A stretch of DNA of 64,000 nucleotides from Pardosa pseudoannulata (lineage: Eukaryota > Arthropoda > Arachnida > Araneae > Lycosidae): assembly GCA_032207245.1 (NCBI GenBank), contig CM063498.1, positions 53,356,169 through 53,420,168 on the forward strand, read 5' to 3'. The position numbers and the translations under genes are program-made. Position 1 is the stretch's first letter, and every line of letters begins with the position of its first letter. A model generated the notes under the pieces. It worked only from the letters and a program-made list of their open reading frames with translations, did no database searches and was not told the origin of the DNA. Below, piece by piece: positions 54,011 through 64,000 of the stretch.

Positions 54011-54815
54011 TTAAGTTAGTTACATTAAACAATAAAACATTCCCAAATATTCTACATCAGCCAACAAATAATGGTTGAATATATACAAATGTTAGTAAGA
54101 AATAATAAGACTAAAATTAATGACAAAATTTACTAATAGTTAATTTTAGTGGCGTATAGTTTCATGACATAATCTAGAGGACACAGTTAAATTATGTGCT
54201 TTGTAGCTTAAAATTAAAGGTATGTGTATAAATGATTCTAATTATTCTGGTCCCTTATGTTTGTGGAATTACTGTTCATGAATCTACTTTCAGTTTTAAA
54301 ATTTATGTCACGTCTAACTTAAATAGTGTCCGTGAAATGTCTTGGACAATGGATGTTAAAATATTAAAATAAATTGTTCTATTTAAACATATTTGATGCA
54401 TTACTCAATTGCATATCTGCATATAGATATAAATATATGTGTGTCTGTGTTCAACCACGGCTATTTAATCGACCGGTTACATCGAATTATAGCTCCAATT
54501 CATGTTGCTTTCCCGGTCTACTGGGCAGAAGAAGTCTGAGCGATTATCTTGTAACGAATAAAGTAGTTGTGGGAAAAACACACGCAATTCTGAGAACAAC
54601 TTTAATCTTTATTGAGGAGCTGGTAGAAAGACATCTTCTGCAGTGAAGACAAGAAAATGTACATCTAAACACGTGCTGGAACAGGTGTGGATCCCAGAGC
54701 GAGAATTATACTAAAGATTTCCAAGAGAAAGTAGATTAGTTGGCGTTATAACAAGAAAATGGAACTTAGATCGGATGGGAAAACTTAGCCATTTGCCAGT
54801 GACAGCTGGGAAATG
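54011..54815. other. intergenic sequence with a GC-richer block
   Basis: 54440-54815 is GC-richer and contains ACGAATAAAGTAG near 54557 and an open frame 54374-54646 (+) without a known domain. It could be part of an old LTR; no partner copy. Confidence 0.35.
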
Positions 54816-55038
54816 CGGTAAGAGGATAAAAAATGTACATCGACTAAATAGAACACTTTGAGAAATATGTAGCAAGAATTTTAAGTCAAAACTCTCCTTT
54901 AATTAAAATTTTTTTGTGGCTGGAAAAGTAGATTTTAAGGAATTAGAATGGGAAAAAGTAGAATTTTAAAGTATTATTTTGATATATTATACATATATGT
55001 ATACATATATATATACATGTTTACATATACATACATAC

Positions 55039-55081
<43 letters not shown>

Positions 55082-55092
55082 TAAATAAATAA

Positions 55093-55129
<37 letters not shown>

Positions 55130-55330
55130 GGTAGGTAAATGCGGTGAGAGAATAAAAATGTACATCTAGTAAATACAAAACTTTGAGAAATATGTTACAA
55201 GAATTTTAAGTCGAAACTCACCTTTAATTAAGATTTTTTTGTGGCTGGAAAAGTAGATTTTAAGGAATTAGAATGGGAAAGAGTAGGATTTTAAAGTATA
55301 ATTTTGATATATTATACATATATGTATATA
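54816..55330. repeat. direct duplication of about 180-190 bp, spacing 325 bp, around a microsatellite
   Basis: 54816-55005 and 55141-55330 share GAATTTTAAGTC, TTTTTTTGTGGCTGGAAAAG and TTTGATATATTATACATATA; each runs into TA-rich DNA at the same point. (AAAT)n plus (TA)n occupies 55040-55128. Confidence 0.85.
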
Positions 55331-55331
55331 C

Positions 55332-55420
<89 letters not shown>
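55310..55420. repeat. (TA)n microsatellite
   Basis: Alternating TA with ACATAT and GTATAT variants between the duplication and the 176-bp array. Confidence 0.95.
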
Positions 55421-55421
<1 letters not shown>

Positions 55422-56190
55422 GAAATAGAAACTTTCCCACAGAAACCCGGCATAAATTTGCATCTTGAGATTTTCTCTTAGATTAAAAAATTATTGTAGT
55501 TGTAAATCTCTTTTTACCTTGTGACGAATGTTAAGATTTCGAATTGGGATTCAAGTGTAAAGATTATTCTCCTTACATCCAATGAGACAGAATTTATGAA
55601 ATAGAAACTTTCCCACAGAAACCCGGCATAAATTTGCATCTTGAGATTTTCTCTTAGATTAAAAAATTATTGTAGTTGTAAATCTCTTTTTACCTTGTGA
55701 CGAATGTTAAGATTTCGAATTGGGATTCAAGTGTAAAGATTATTCTCCTTACATCCAATGAGACAGAATTTATGAAATAGAAACTTTCCCATAGAAGCCC
55801 GGTATAAATTTGCATCTTGAGATTCTCTCTCAGATTAAAAAAAATATTGGAGTTTTAAATCTCTTTTTTACCTTGTGACGAATGTTAAGATTTCGAATTG
55901 GGATTCAAGTGTAAAGATTATTCTCCTTACATCCAATGAGACAGAATTTATGAAATAGAAACTTTCCCACAGAAGCCCGGTATAAATTTGCATCTTGAGA
56001 TTCTCTCTCAGATTAAAAAAAATATTGGAGTTTTAAATCTCTTTGTTATCCTGCGTCGAATGTTTAGAAATCGAATTTGGATCCTGGGTAAGGAATGTTC
56101 TCTTTCTATATAATGAGAAAGAATATAAGAAATAGGAATTTCAGAACAGAAGCTAGATAAAAATTTTTATCTTGAGATTTTAGCAATAGA
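55421..56190. repeat. 176-bp tandem array, 4 full units plus one diverged
   Basis: TGAAATAGAAACTTTCCCA starts units at 55421, 55597, 55773 and 55951; a diverged unit follows at about 56128. By eye, units 1 and 2 appear identical, and units 3 and 4 share GCCCGGTATAAA and CTCTCTCAGATT variants. This points to recent pairwise duplication. No conserved frame. Confidence 0.93.
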
Positions 56191-57705
56191 TAAGTCAAAT
56201 TTAATCCTGCATTGATAAGAGACAGATACCTCTCCCCCCCCTCTGAAGAGAAAGCGCGTGGAAAGCTGACATGTCAGAGTTCCTTAAAACAGCGAATGTA
56301 ATACAGAGATTATCCCATGTATTGCTTTTGACTTCAGTCAACGACAGCACTGCGACTTACAAGACATCCCTTCCCCCTAGAATAACGACAACGTAGCATA
56401 TATACAAAGACAAATAGGTCCTTTTTTCTAAATTCAAATTCAATAGAATACTATTTATATTTTCAATATCTAAAGAGAATTCCTTAAATTATTTAAAGTA
56501 ACAAACTGCAGAATTTTTTCTTGCTACATTTTTTTTAAAACTTTACTCACGCGTCTTTATTCACATCCAGACATTTTCAATATCTGAGGAATCAATCCCG
56601 AAATCAAAGAGTAATTTTTTTTCCCTTGAAGTACTTATTTAACAAGCTCAATTCCTGACGTCAAGAACTCGAGAAATCTCTTTCTATGAATTGAACTCCT
56701 ATTTCAGCTCCCATCAATTAAAGATGAAAAAACTGTTAATTGAAAACATCGTTGAGACGGATTTATTTTTCGCGAGTAATATTCTTCGAAAGCAATCATT
56801 TTCACGTCCTTTGCAGATGTCGTTTCACTCGGTCTTAATCTGTATTTCATAATGAAGGAGAATGTATATTCAAGTGAGGAAAATACGAGAGTTTCCGATT
56901 CTGCTTTAATATGGTCGTACCTTTGATAAATACATATTTTTAACATAAGAAATGTTAGTTAATAACACAGTTTTAGATTTTTTGAAAACGATCTGCAGAT
57001 GAAAACTTTTTGAAATGAAAATAACATATCTTTCTTTTCACATTGCAAAGTATTTTTATTGGAAATATTTAGTTTTTACATTACTTTTTATTTAGTGCGG
57101 ATGATTTTAAATTTCCTGTAAACAAACTGAGCTTATATCTATGACGAAATGTGCTTTGTAATCTTAGCAGAAAAACTGGGAAATAAATAATATTTAAACA
57201 TATTTCATAGAAACTTGCTCTCTAAAGATTACTCGTACTTACTGACATTTTGATTTAACAATTAATATTTATTTCAGAAATAAAATTTGTTAATTTTGTT
57301 TTTACACTCAACTCATGCATTTTTATATACTTTTACAAATAAAATTACAATTTTGTGGAAGCAGTTAAATCTTTAGCTATCATTTTTAAACTTTTTAAAA
57401 GAGAAAAACTTTAGTATATTCAAGTTTATTTTCTTTTATAGCAATTACGTTAATTTTATATGCATATTTTGACAGTGATATTAATACATATTTATCTAAA
57501 AACCTGAAATTTACCAAATTTTAATTTATTATAAAAGTAAAAGTTTATTTAAATGAAACTATTTAAGACATAATTATATCTAACTTTGATACGCATATTT
57601 TATTTCATTACTCATGTTTAGATTATTTTAGTATTTTTCCTGTTTGACACAGACAAATATATCAAAATTTCTTTTAATTGAATAACTTAGCGTTTAAGGG
57701 ATACT
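56191..57705. other. intergenic sequence
   Basis: A C-rich run at about 56232-56242 and a moderately GC-rich block to 56400; the rest is AT-rich. Frame 56704-56946 (-) has no recognised motif. Confidence 0.5.
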
Positions 57706-58344
57706 TTAACCCTCCGAGTGGAACACACCGATTAAAAAAAGTCTCCAAAAATAAGCTAAAGGTTTATTGTGTCAATGGCCAAAGCATTCTATGATTTTTT
57801 ACTACACCCTTTGTCGACTAGAATGGAAAACGGGAAACGTGCCCTCGTTATTGTCCTTTTACTTCCGGTTATAAATAGATATATAAATAGATATTATAGA
57901 TTGTTAATTTTTAATACACATAAAGCTCGTCAAGTCTCGAAGATCATAAGAAATAATGGATTCTAAAAGTACAGATAAAAATATTCTTTAAGAGAATTAT
58001 TTATATTTTTTAAAGAAAGTTATCCAAGATATTTAAATGGTGCAGTTAGAGATACATCTGTTACCGCAAACTAAATACTTCGAAATAGAGATTTACAAAG
58101 CCATGAAAAGCTTTCAGTGTCTTTGTGTTTCAGGGAGTAGGGGTGAATCCCTCAATAAATGTCAGTCAAAGAGGGATGCAGTTTTTAAACAATCGACCTG
58201 ATCCTAATACCTCAAACACTGGCAGAAATGTACATTACATCCATTTTCGGAACCTTTTTGGAGGTCGAAAATTGTACTTGACAACCACTTTAAAGATATC
58301 ATCGGTTTGGCGGAATTGTACGTGCGAACCGCTTAGAGGGTTAA
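57706..58344. mobile_element. TTAA-type non-autonomous element with CCCTC termini
   Basis: Left TTAACCCTCCGAGTGG (57706-57721), right CCGCTTAGAGGGTTAA (58329-58344); 13 of 16 bases are inverted and all three mismatches are transitions. 639 bp. Frames 57769-57966 and 58125-58349 (+) have no transposase motif. TTAA flanks with a CCCT tip are common among piggyBac-mobilised elements. Confidence 0.65.
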
Positions 58345-58419
58345 AATGACAGCTTTTGAACTGCTTATCTGAACAATTTGCTTAGGGTTATGATTAACAG
58401 GAAAAAATATAGTATTTAC

Positions 58420-59353
58420 TTAACACTAGAATTACGGAAGGGGTCATTTTGACAACTAGAAAAATTTTATCTCTGACAGCTCTTCTATTTTTTTGCAAAT
58501 ATCTTAATCCTTTCTTGACTTTTGCTAAATCATTGTGATTTACGAAATAGTGAAGATTTCACGAAAATCGCATTTTTATTTTAGCCCTAACAAATGAGTA
58601 TACCTAGAAATACGTCAGGCTATATACTAATGGTGAACAGAAGTGTAAACTTCATAATGACTCTTTCACTATTTTATTAGCAGAAATGAAGCATTCATAT
58701 CGTTGTTGTACGTAAGGGGGCATTATCCGCCAAGGGCTTGCCAATTCTTAGTTTGTGGTCCAAGACTTAAGGACCAAAGTTTTTTCATGAAACTATGAGT
58801 AGAGATAGGTTTCCGGAAGTTATGAAATTTCTTCGTTTTGAAAATAAACTAACAAGGTCTTCACGTTTGCAGTGTGATAAATATACACTAATATCCGATT
58901 TATGGAATACTTCTATAGAAAACTGTAAGCTTTGCTAAAAACCAAATGAAAATATTACGTCTGATGAACAGTTATTCCCTACAAAAACAAGATGCCGTTT
59001 CGTGCAGTATATGCCTAACATGCTCGATAAATTCGGAATAAAATTTTGGCTAGAAGTAGATGTTAGGACAAGATACTTATTAAACGGTTTTAAATATTTA
59101 GGAAAAGATGAAATGAGACCAAGTGATCAAAGTTTAGGAGAGAACGTAGTAAATCGTTTAATCGATACTTCATATCTTCAAAGTCTGTATATTTTTAAAA
59201 ACAATCTGTAGTTGTCATAATTTGAGTTATTTTAATTTATTTTTCACAAATATATTATATCATATAGAAAAATATGCATATTTCTTATCAAGGGGCAAAA
59301 TGACACCCACCGTAATTCTAGGTATACAAATACCACCGTAATTCTAGTGTTAA
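58420..59353 (+). mobile_element. internally deleted piggyBac element with perfect ends
   Basis: TTAA + CACTAGAATTACGG (58420-58437) is the exact inverse of CCGTAATTCTAGTG + TTAA (59336-59353). Inner copies of the tip lie at about 59310-59322 (right) and 58600-58620 (left, CCTAGAAATACG), the asymmetric subterminal repeats expected of piggyBac. 934 bp against about 2.5 kb for complete elements. Encodes a broken transposase fragment. Confidence 0.92.
58655..59211 (+). pseudogene. piggyBac (PGBD-type) transposase, central fragment
   Basis: One frame holds, in order, a SLW motif, GPKFFHETMSRDRF, FLRF, then SDEQLFPTKTRCRF with the first catalytic Asp of the DDD triad, then YMPNMLDKFGIKFWL and GFKYLGKDEMRPSDQSLGE. 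In-frame stops occur at 58768-58770 and 58936-58938. The N-terminus, the second and third catalytic Asp and the Cys-rich C-terminus are absent. Identification rests on the motif order and on the TTAA ends of the host element. Confidence 0.92.
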
Positions 59354-60661
59354 ACAATCTGAAACCAAAATTTTATTGTTTCTTGCATTCTTTTCTCGAT
59401 ACATAATTTTAGAGTGCTAATAAATATTCTGAAGCACGTAAGAGTGCAAAAGCGTATATACAGATATAACTATTTAAATCAATGAGAAAATTTCAATACT
59501 TGAGGGTTGATTATCGGTAGAAATATGTCTAAATAAAATAAGGCTGAAATCCTTGAAAGGAGTTCGGCTTTGCTCAGAACATGGATGAAAGCTTTCTGGT
59601 AAAATTCATCCGTCATATCCAGTGATATACCATGAAACCTTTATCAAAACTTTCTTCTTTTCTCTGAACTAAAAGATTAAATCATTGTTTTGCCTTTTTT
59701 GTTCTAAATCAATCTTTTTTTGCATTGTAATCAGATAAATACATCCAAGCCTTAAAAATTGTAACTATATATTTCCAACTTTTACCTGCCATATAATTTT
59801 TTACATCAATATGTACATAGCCTTGCGTTGAGAAACATGATTCAGCATTCAGCGGTGAACATATTTTTCTCTTTTTTTTAGTATCTTCAAATTAGATTTT
59901 AGTATATGGTTCATGGTACCTACTCAAATATTTATATATTTTTAAATAGTTCTTTGAAAACATGGATTTTCTTTTAAAAATGAGAGCAGACTTACGGTTT
60001 ATTAATAAGTGTATGTACTTGTCTTGTTTATACAACCTTTTAATTTCTACCCAGTTTAATATAATATTTGGGTTTTCTTTCCTTTTTTATTATTTAAATA
60101 ACTTTTCTTAAACGTAGAGTTATGAAATCCCTCGTTTTTAGATTTTCTTAAAATATTTTTCTTCGAAAGGCGATAAAAAATTTAATTCATTCCTTTGTTT
60201 CTTCTACAGTGACATTTTAAAATACAAATTTTCTCATATCTGCAGAAAATATTTGAACCCTACTTCAATTTTGTCACTTTTTGTTTTATTCTTTAATTCA
60301 TTATAAATGTCAGCGGTAGTTATTAAAATGTGTGGATAGCTTCTTTACTTTTTGCATAGAATGTGGTATTTTTTATAGTTTTACCAATTGTTTCTTTGTT
60401 TTAAGGAATTGCCTCACTCTAACTTTGTTGAAAAATTAGTTTTAAAACTCTATATTTAGTTTTATGGACAAACTCATAAATAGACGGTGTCTCAAAAATC
60501 GGGAGAATTTGGGAGAAAAGTAATACAACTGGATATTTTGGAGTCACCAAAATAGTTTGGTTAGGTTCATTTAGGAGCGCAAACACCTACATCCTCCTTC
60601 AATATCAGACAAGATGTTTTTCACTGTTCAATGAACCTAAAGAGTTAGGAAACCACCAAAC
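59354..60661. other. AT-rich intergenic sequence
   Basis: Nothing recognised. Confidence 0.5.
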
Positions 60662-60830
60662 AAACCTTTAGCCCTATAGCCTACTTTTTTACTGCACGAG
60701 TATCAATTGAAAACAGAATCTACAGTTTAAAGCCAATTCCGAACAGATACGAATATCTATGCTAGCACCTAGCTACGAAATCACGAACTTCTATACTGAA
60801 GAACAATGTCATATCCCTTCAATCAGGGTA
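60662..60830 (-). mobile_element. SINE-A copy 6, heavily decayed
   Basis: Landmarks of SINE-A survive in order on minus: a TTCGGAATTGGCTTTAAACT segment, then CATAGATATTCGTATCTG upstream of it. Box B is destroyed (TCGTGATTTCGTAG). Oldest copy in the window. Confidence 0.65.
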
Positions 60831-60886
60831 TACAAAATCACACTGTAAAAGTTTGATACTTTAAGCTCCGGTCTTAACAAATTTGT

Positions 60887-60970
60887 TTAACGGCAAACTG
60901 CGATTAACCCATGGCGTCAAACAATGTTGAAACGCAATTCTCCATTTATATAGAGATTAATCGCGGTTAA
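60887..60970. repeat. short inverted repeat bounded by TTAA
   Basis: TTAACGGCAAACTGCGATTA on the left pairs loosely with TAATCGCGGTTAACG on the right; both edges have TTAA. It may be a very small MITE or the decayed edge of one. It directly precedes T1 copy C. Confidence 0.35.
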
Positions 60971-60972
60971 CG

Positions 60973-61909
60973 TTAGGGTATCTGTCTACGTTCGGAGAAC
61001 TTTTTTCTTTAAACGTACAAACTAGTACATTTTTAGATTTATCTTTTATATTATTATAGATAATCGCACTTAAAAAATTTATTTCTGGAGAAGTTTTTAT
61101 GAAATTTTTAATAAATGAAGAAAATTTCGTAAAACAAATCGGGTTTTTTTCAAAAGGTCTAATTTTTTAATAAATTAAATTATTTCAATATTTTTTGATG
61201 CAACACATTTCTTATACACTGGACTAGTGAATCACCTAAAATATTTGGGTAATTTACATTTGGTAAAATATTTTGGTCCTTCAAAATCATACACATTGAA
61301 TTTTTCACGAGTTTTCATTACCATTATATATAACTATGAGTGTAACATCATTAAAAATTATCCAAATTTAAAGCTTTTAGGTCATTTACGAGTAAGTACT
61401 ATCAAAAGCATTCATAACAATTTTCAACAAAGTATTTTAAGAACTTTTTGAGAAATCACATATCAAGTTTCAACATTTTATAAAAAATACTGTTCTGAGA
61501 AAAACGCATTTGAAGTTTATGAAAGCAACTTTAACTATTAAAAAATTAAAATATATGTTTAAAATACCCCACACTTTCTTGCTTCAAAACTTTCTAATAG
61601 CAAAATTGTTAATTATTAAAAATTCTACAAAAATGTTTAAACTAATCTTGATGAAAATTTAAAAAGTTTTGTCCAAAAAATGCTCTTGAAAAGGCTTTAA
61701 ATTCACAACTTCCGGGTCCGAAGTCATAACTTCCGTTTTGTTTTGACAGCTGTCACTGATGATTAAACAGCTGTAACTTTTCTTAAAAATGTTGTAGAGA
61801 CAATACAAAAACAGATTTAGGAGCCTTGAAATTTTACAATAGAGAAATAAAAAAAAATTATGATTTTTATCAAAAAATGACGTTTTCAACTTAGAAGGAT
61901 ACCTTTTAA
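60973..61909 (+). mobile_element. TTAA element family T1, copy C
   Basis: Left TTAG (one change from TTAA) + GGTATCTGTCTACGTT; right AACTTAGAAGGATACC followed by TTTTAA. About 935 bp, same orientation as copy B. The conserved interior with TTTTGACAGCTGTCA and ACTTCCG motifs is present. No transposase frame. Confidence 0.85.
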
Positions 61910-64000
61910 ACGACTTTGGTGAGACCGGCCCTTAGATTTAAAACAGCGAGTTACAAATAGAAAATATTTCATTATGCTTAGTATGTTTTTTTTAACATTC
62001 GCATTTTTGTGTGAATTCTATCATATTGTCCCTTAAACCATTTTTAAAAAGCATTGAATAATCTCCTCTGATTAACACTCTCTAAAAATTTTAATGAAAT
62101 AATAACTCCCTAATATTTGTGAAGGAACTGTGGTATAAAGACCTGACTGTCATAAAAGTATTTAATCATTTTATAAATATGTTTGACTTGTCAATCTTAC
62201 TTAAAGAATTAAAGATAGAACACGTTCAAGCTTTTAAAGAGTAGTTTGTCTAAATTTATAAGGAAAAGCTGAAAATATTTTGTATCTATATCCTTTCTAT
62301 TAGTTGGTAGGAAAATTACAGTAAATTTACAGGTTTACGTTTGCTATAATTCCCTTTCAGATAACAGGTTTTCGACCAAATGTATTTCTGTAAATTAAAA
62401 ACTTTGGGTTCCTTTCATTACTTAAAAATGTTTTAAAGATATTTTTATATATTCCAACATTTATTTTATTTGAAAGCTAAAGACTATTTTATTCACGTTT
62501 TAGAAATAATTTAAATTTACTGCAAACTTATTTATTGATGTGAAATTATGTTAAAATCAAATATTAAATTTGCAAAAATCATTTTGGAAATATAATTTTT
62601 TAACAAAGTTTTAATAAAATATACTTAAAAAAATATAAATGGTTTATAATAAATCTAAAATTATCTTTTATTCACAAATAACAATATTTGTTAAAATCAA
62701 CTTTTGTTTACATTAAAGCACAAAACACTAACAACAATAACGCAAATTTTGAGCCGACAGTAAGAAATTTCGTCTAAAATTTCTTAATAAATAATTATTA
62801 CGTAATATTTGTAAATTGAATGTGATATTTTAAAGGTTGTAGTAAAAACATTAAAAAGCTTACAAAAAAAAAATTACATTACATACAGAAACAGTTTAAG
62901 TTTATTAAGATCTCTTTGAGGTATTTTACTGTGTGAGTCCTTAGTCATAAGACAGACTTGTCTTTGTATCCTTATTTATTTCTAACTTCTATCTTTCATT
63001 CGATGTTGTAAACCTTGTGATTGTTCAGCCTTCCTGTAGATTTTTGTTTTAAAAAATAATCGTTGTTAGATAATAACTAAAGAGACCACGGATGTATATA
63101 ATTGGAAATTTTATAAGTCAAAGAAATAAAAGTTAACCCCAAAATAAATGTGCATTTGGTTCACTTCCATGAAAACATTAACTTGTAACATTAATGTTTC
63201 TCCGTCTGTACCTGCCGTCTACATTTACAACATCAGATACTGTGGGTTATTTCTAAGAATCAATTTTATCGATAATAAATCTCACTGCAAAGATTAACAT
63301 TAAAACTCTTCTATTTTGAACAACTTGCAAACGTATAAAAGACAGGACAAAAAATCAGATCATGGCCTATCCAACAAAGAACAAAATCATGACGAGAAAT
63401 CAGCACATTTCTCGATGGTCATGCTTCTGGAGCCTCCTACACCTCAGATAGTCGAAATGTGTTTCTTCTCCTCTGCAGCTGACGAAGGTGGGAGTGGAAT
63501 AACTCCCCTTCGGTCTAACCTTCGTTACATGGAGTAAGGCACTTCTAACGTCTTTCAAATTGCCAAATATTCGACCGCAATTTACCAGTATCACCAAACA
63601 CTTAGGAACTGTTTCTGAGCATTCCACTTTGTCCAAAAATCAACATCAGCAATGAAGATGAGGACTCATCAATGGCACAAGGCTTGAATGTCTTTGAGGC
63701 ACTTTTTTGACACATTTTGTTAAAACTGATAGGTTTCTCTATTCTTAGATAAAACAAATTTTAATAGGTTTGGCCTGCTATCTCTACCAAAAAAAAGTTG
63801 AATAAATAGGAATTCATATTTAATTTTTAAAACATGTGTCCATTTAAAATTTATTTTTATATGTAACAAGGTAATAAGAAATTATTGAAATATAATTAAC
63901 ATTAGATATCACTTATTAACGCTTAAAGTTATAATATGTACTTAACTGCGCCAAGAAACTTTATTTTAAATTATAAGCACACACGCAACGTATGTTCGCG
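61910..64000. other. intergenic sequence to the end of the window
   Basis: AT-rich. 63420-63680 is GC-richer and open on both strands (63316-63537 +, 63400-63636 -), but neither peptide shows a known motif, so no gene is called. Confidence 0.45.

Noticed and set aside
55421..56190. CRISPR array
   Set aside because: Units of 176 bp are contiguous with no unique spacers, and the genome is eukaryotic.
63316..63636. Overlapping frames of 73 and 78 codons on opposite strands
   Set aside because: No known motif on either strand; GC-richer sequence alone explains the lack of stops.

Overview
This window looks like a stretch of animal nuclear genome, most likely an invertebrate and plausibly an arthropod. 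It is strongly AT-rich and packed with (TA)n microsatellites. It carries a typical metazoan set of DNA transposons (mariner, pogo/Tigger, piggyBac), tRNA-derived SINEs and LTR remnants. I found no convincing host protein-coding gene, rRNA or functional tRNA. Nearly all long open frames lie in (TA)n arrays and read as Tyr-Ile repeats, or are chance frames in AT-rich DNA. The genus cannot be fixed from sequence reading alone.

Layout. 0.6-5.6 kb holds two solo LTRs of one family, in opposite orientations, with a SINE inside an inverted-repeat element between them. 6.5-10.5 kb holds three elements flanked by TTAA, the piggyBac target site; one carries a (TA)n array of about 0.68 kb. 11.4-16 kb holds tandem repeats with 221-bp and about 140-bp units, plus long (TA)n arrays. 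16-20.7 kb holds three copies of a tRNA-derived SINE (SINE-A), a coding-like remnant and a second, different LTR candidate. 20.8-26.6 kb is a diverged satellite with units of about 320-420 bp, interrupted by a decayed mariner. 26.6-34.3 kb holds a repeat family attached to (CA)n(TA)n tracts, the third solo LTR of the first family and a truncated Tigger. 34-44 kb holds more (TA)n arrays, LTR-like scraps and a triplicated tRNA-like unit (SINE-B). 44-48 kb holds two further tandem arrays, one with 11 units of about 135 bp. 48.9-50.7 kb is a run of SINE-A and two TTAA elements almost end to end. 51.4-56.2 kb holds a GC-richer LTR-like block, several direct duplications and a 176-bp tandem array. 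57.7-59.4 kb holds two neighbouring TTAA elements, one being a recognisable piggyBac with perfect terminal inverted repeats and a broken transposase. 61-61.9 kb holds the third copy of a TTAA element of about 0.94 kb.

The main result is the transposon content. Eight elements have paired TTAA or near-TTAA ends with inverted termini: four families or singletons of non-autonomous elements plus one decayed piggyBac transposase copy. Three solo LTRs have exact or near-exact 5-bp target duplications and share an open reading frame just downstream of a TATA-like sequence. (TA)n arrays repeatedly sit inside, or at a fixed edge of, dispersed elements, which suggests that the elements seeded them. Boundaries were read by eye; similarity and divergence were not computed.
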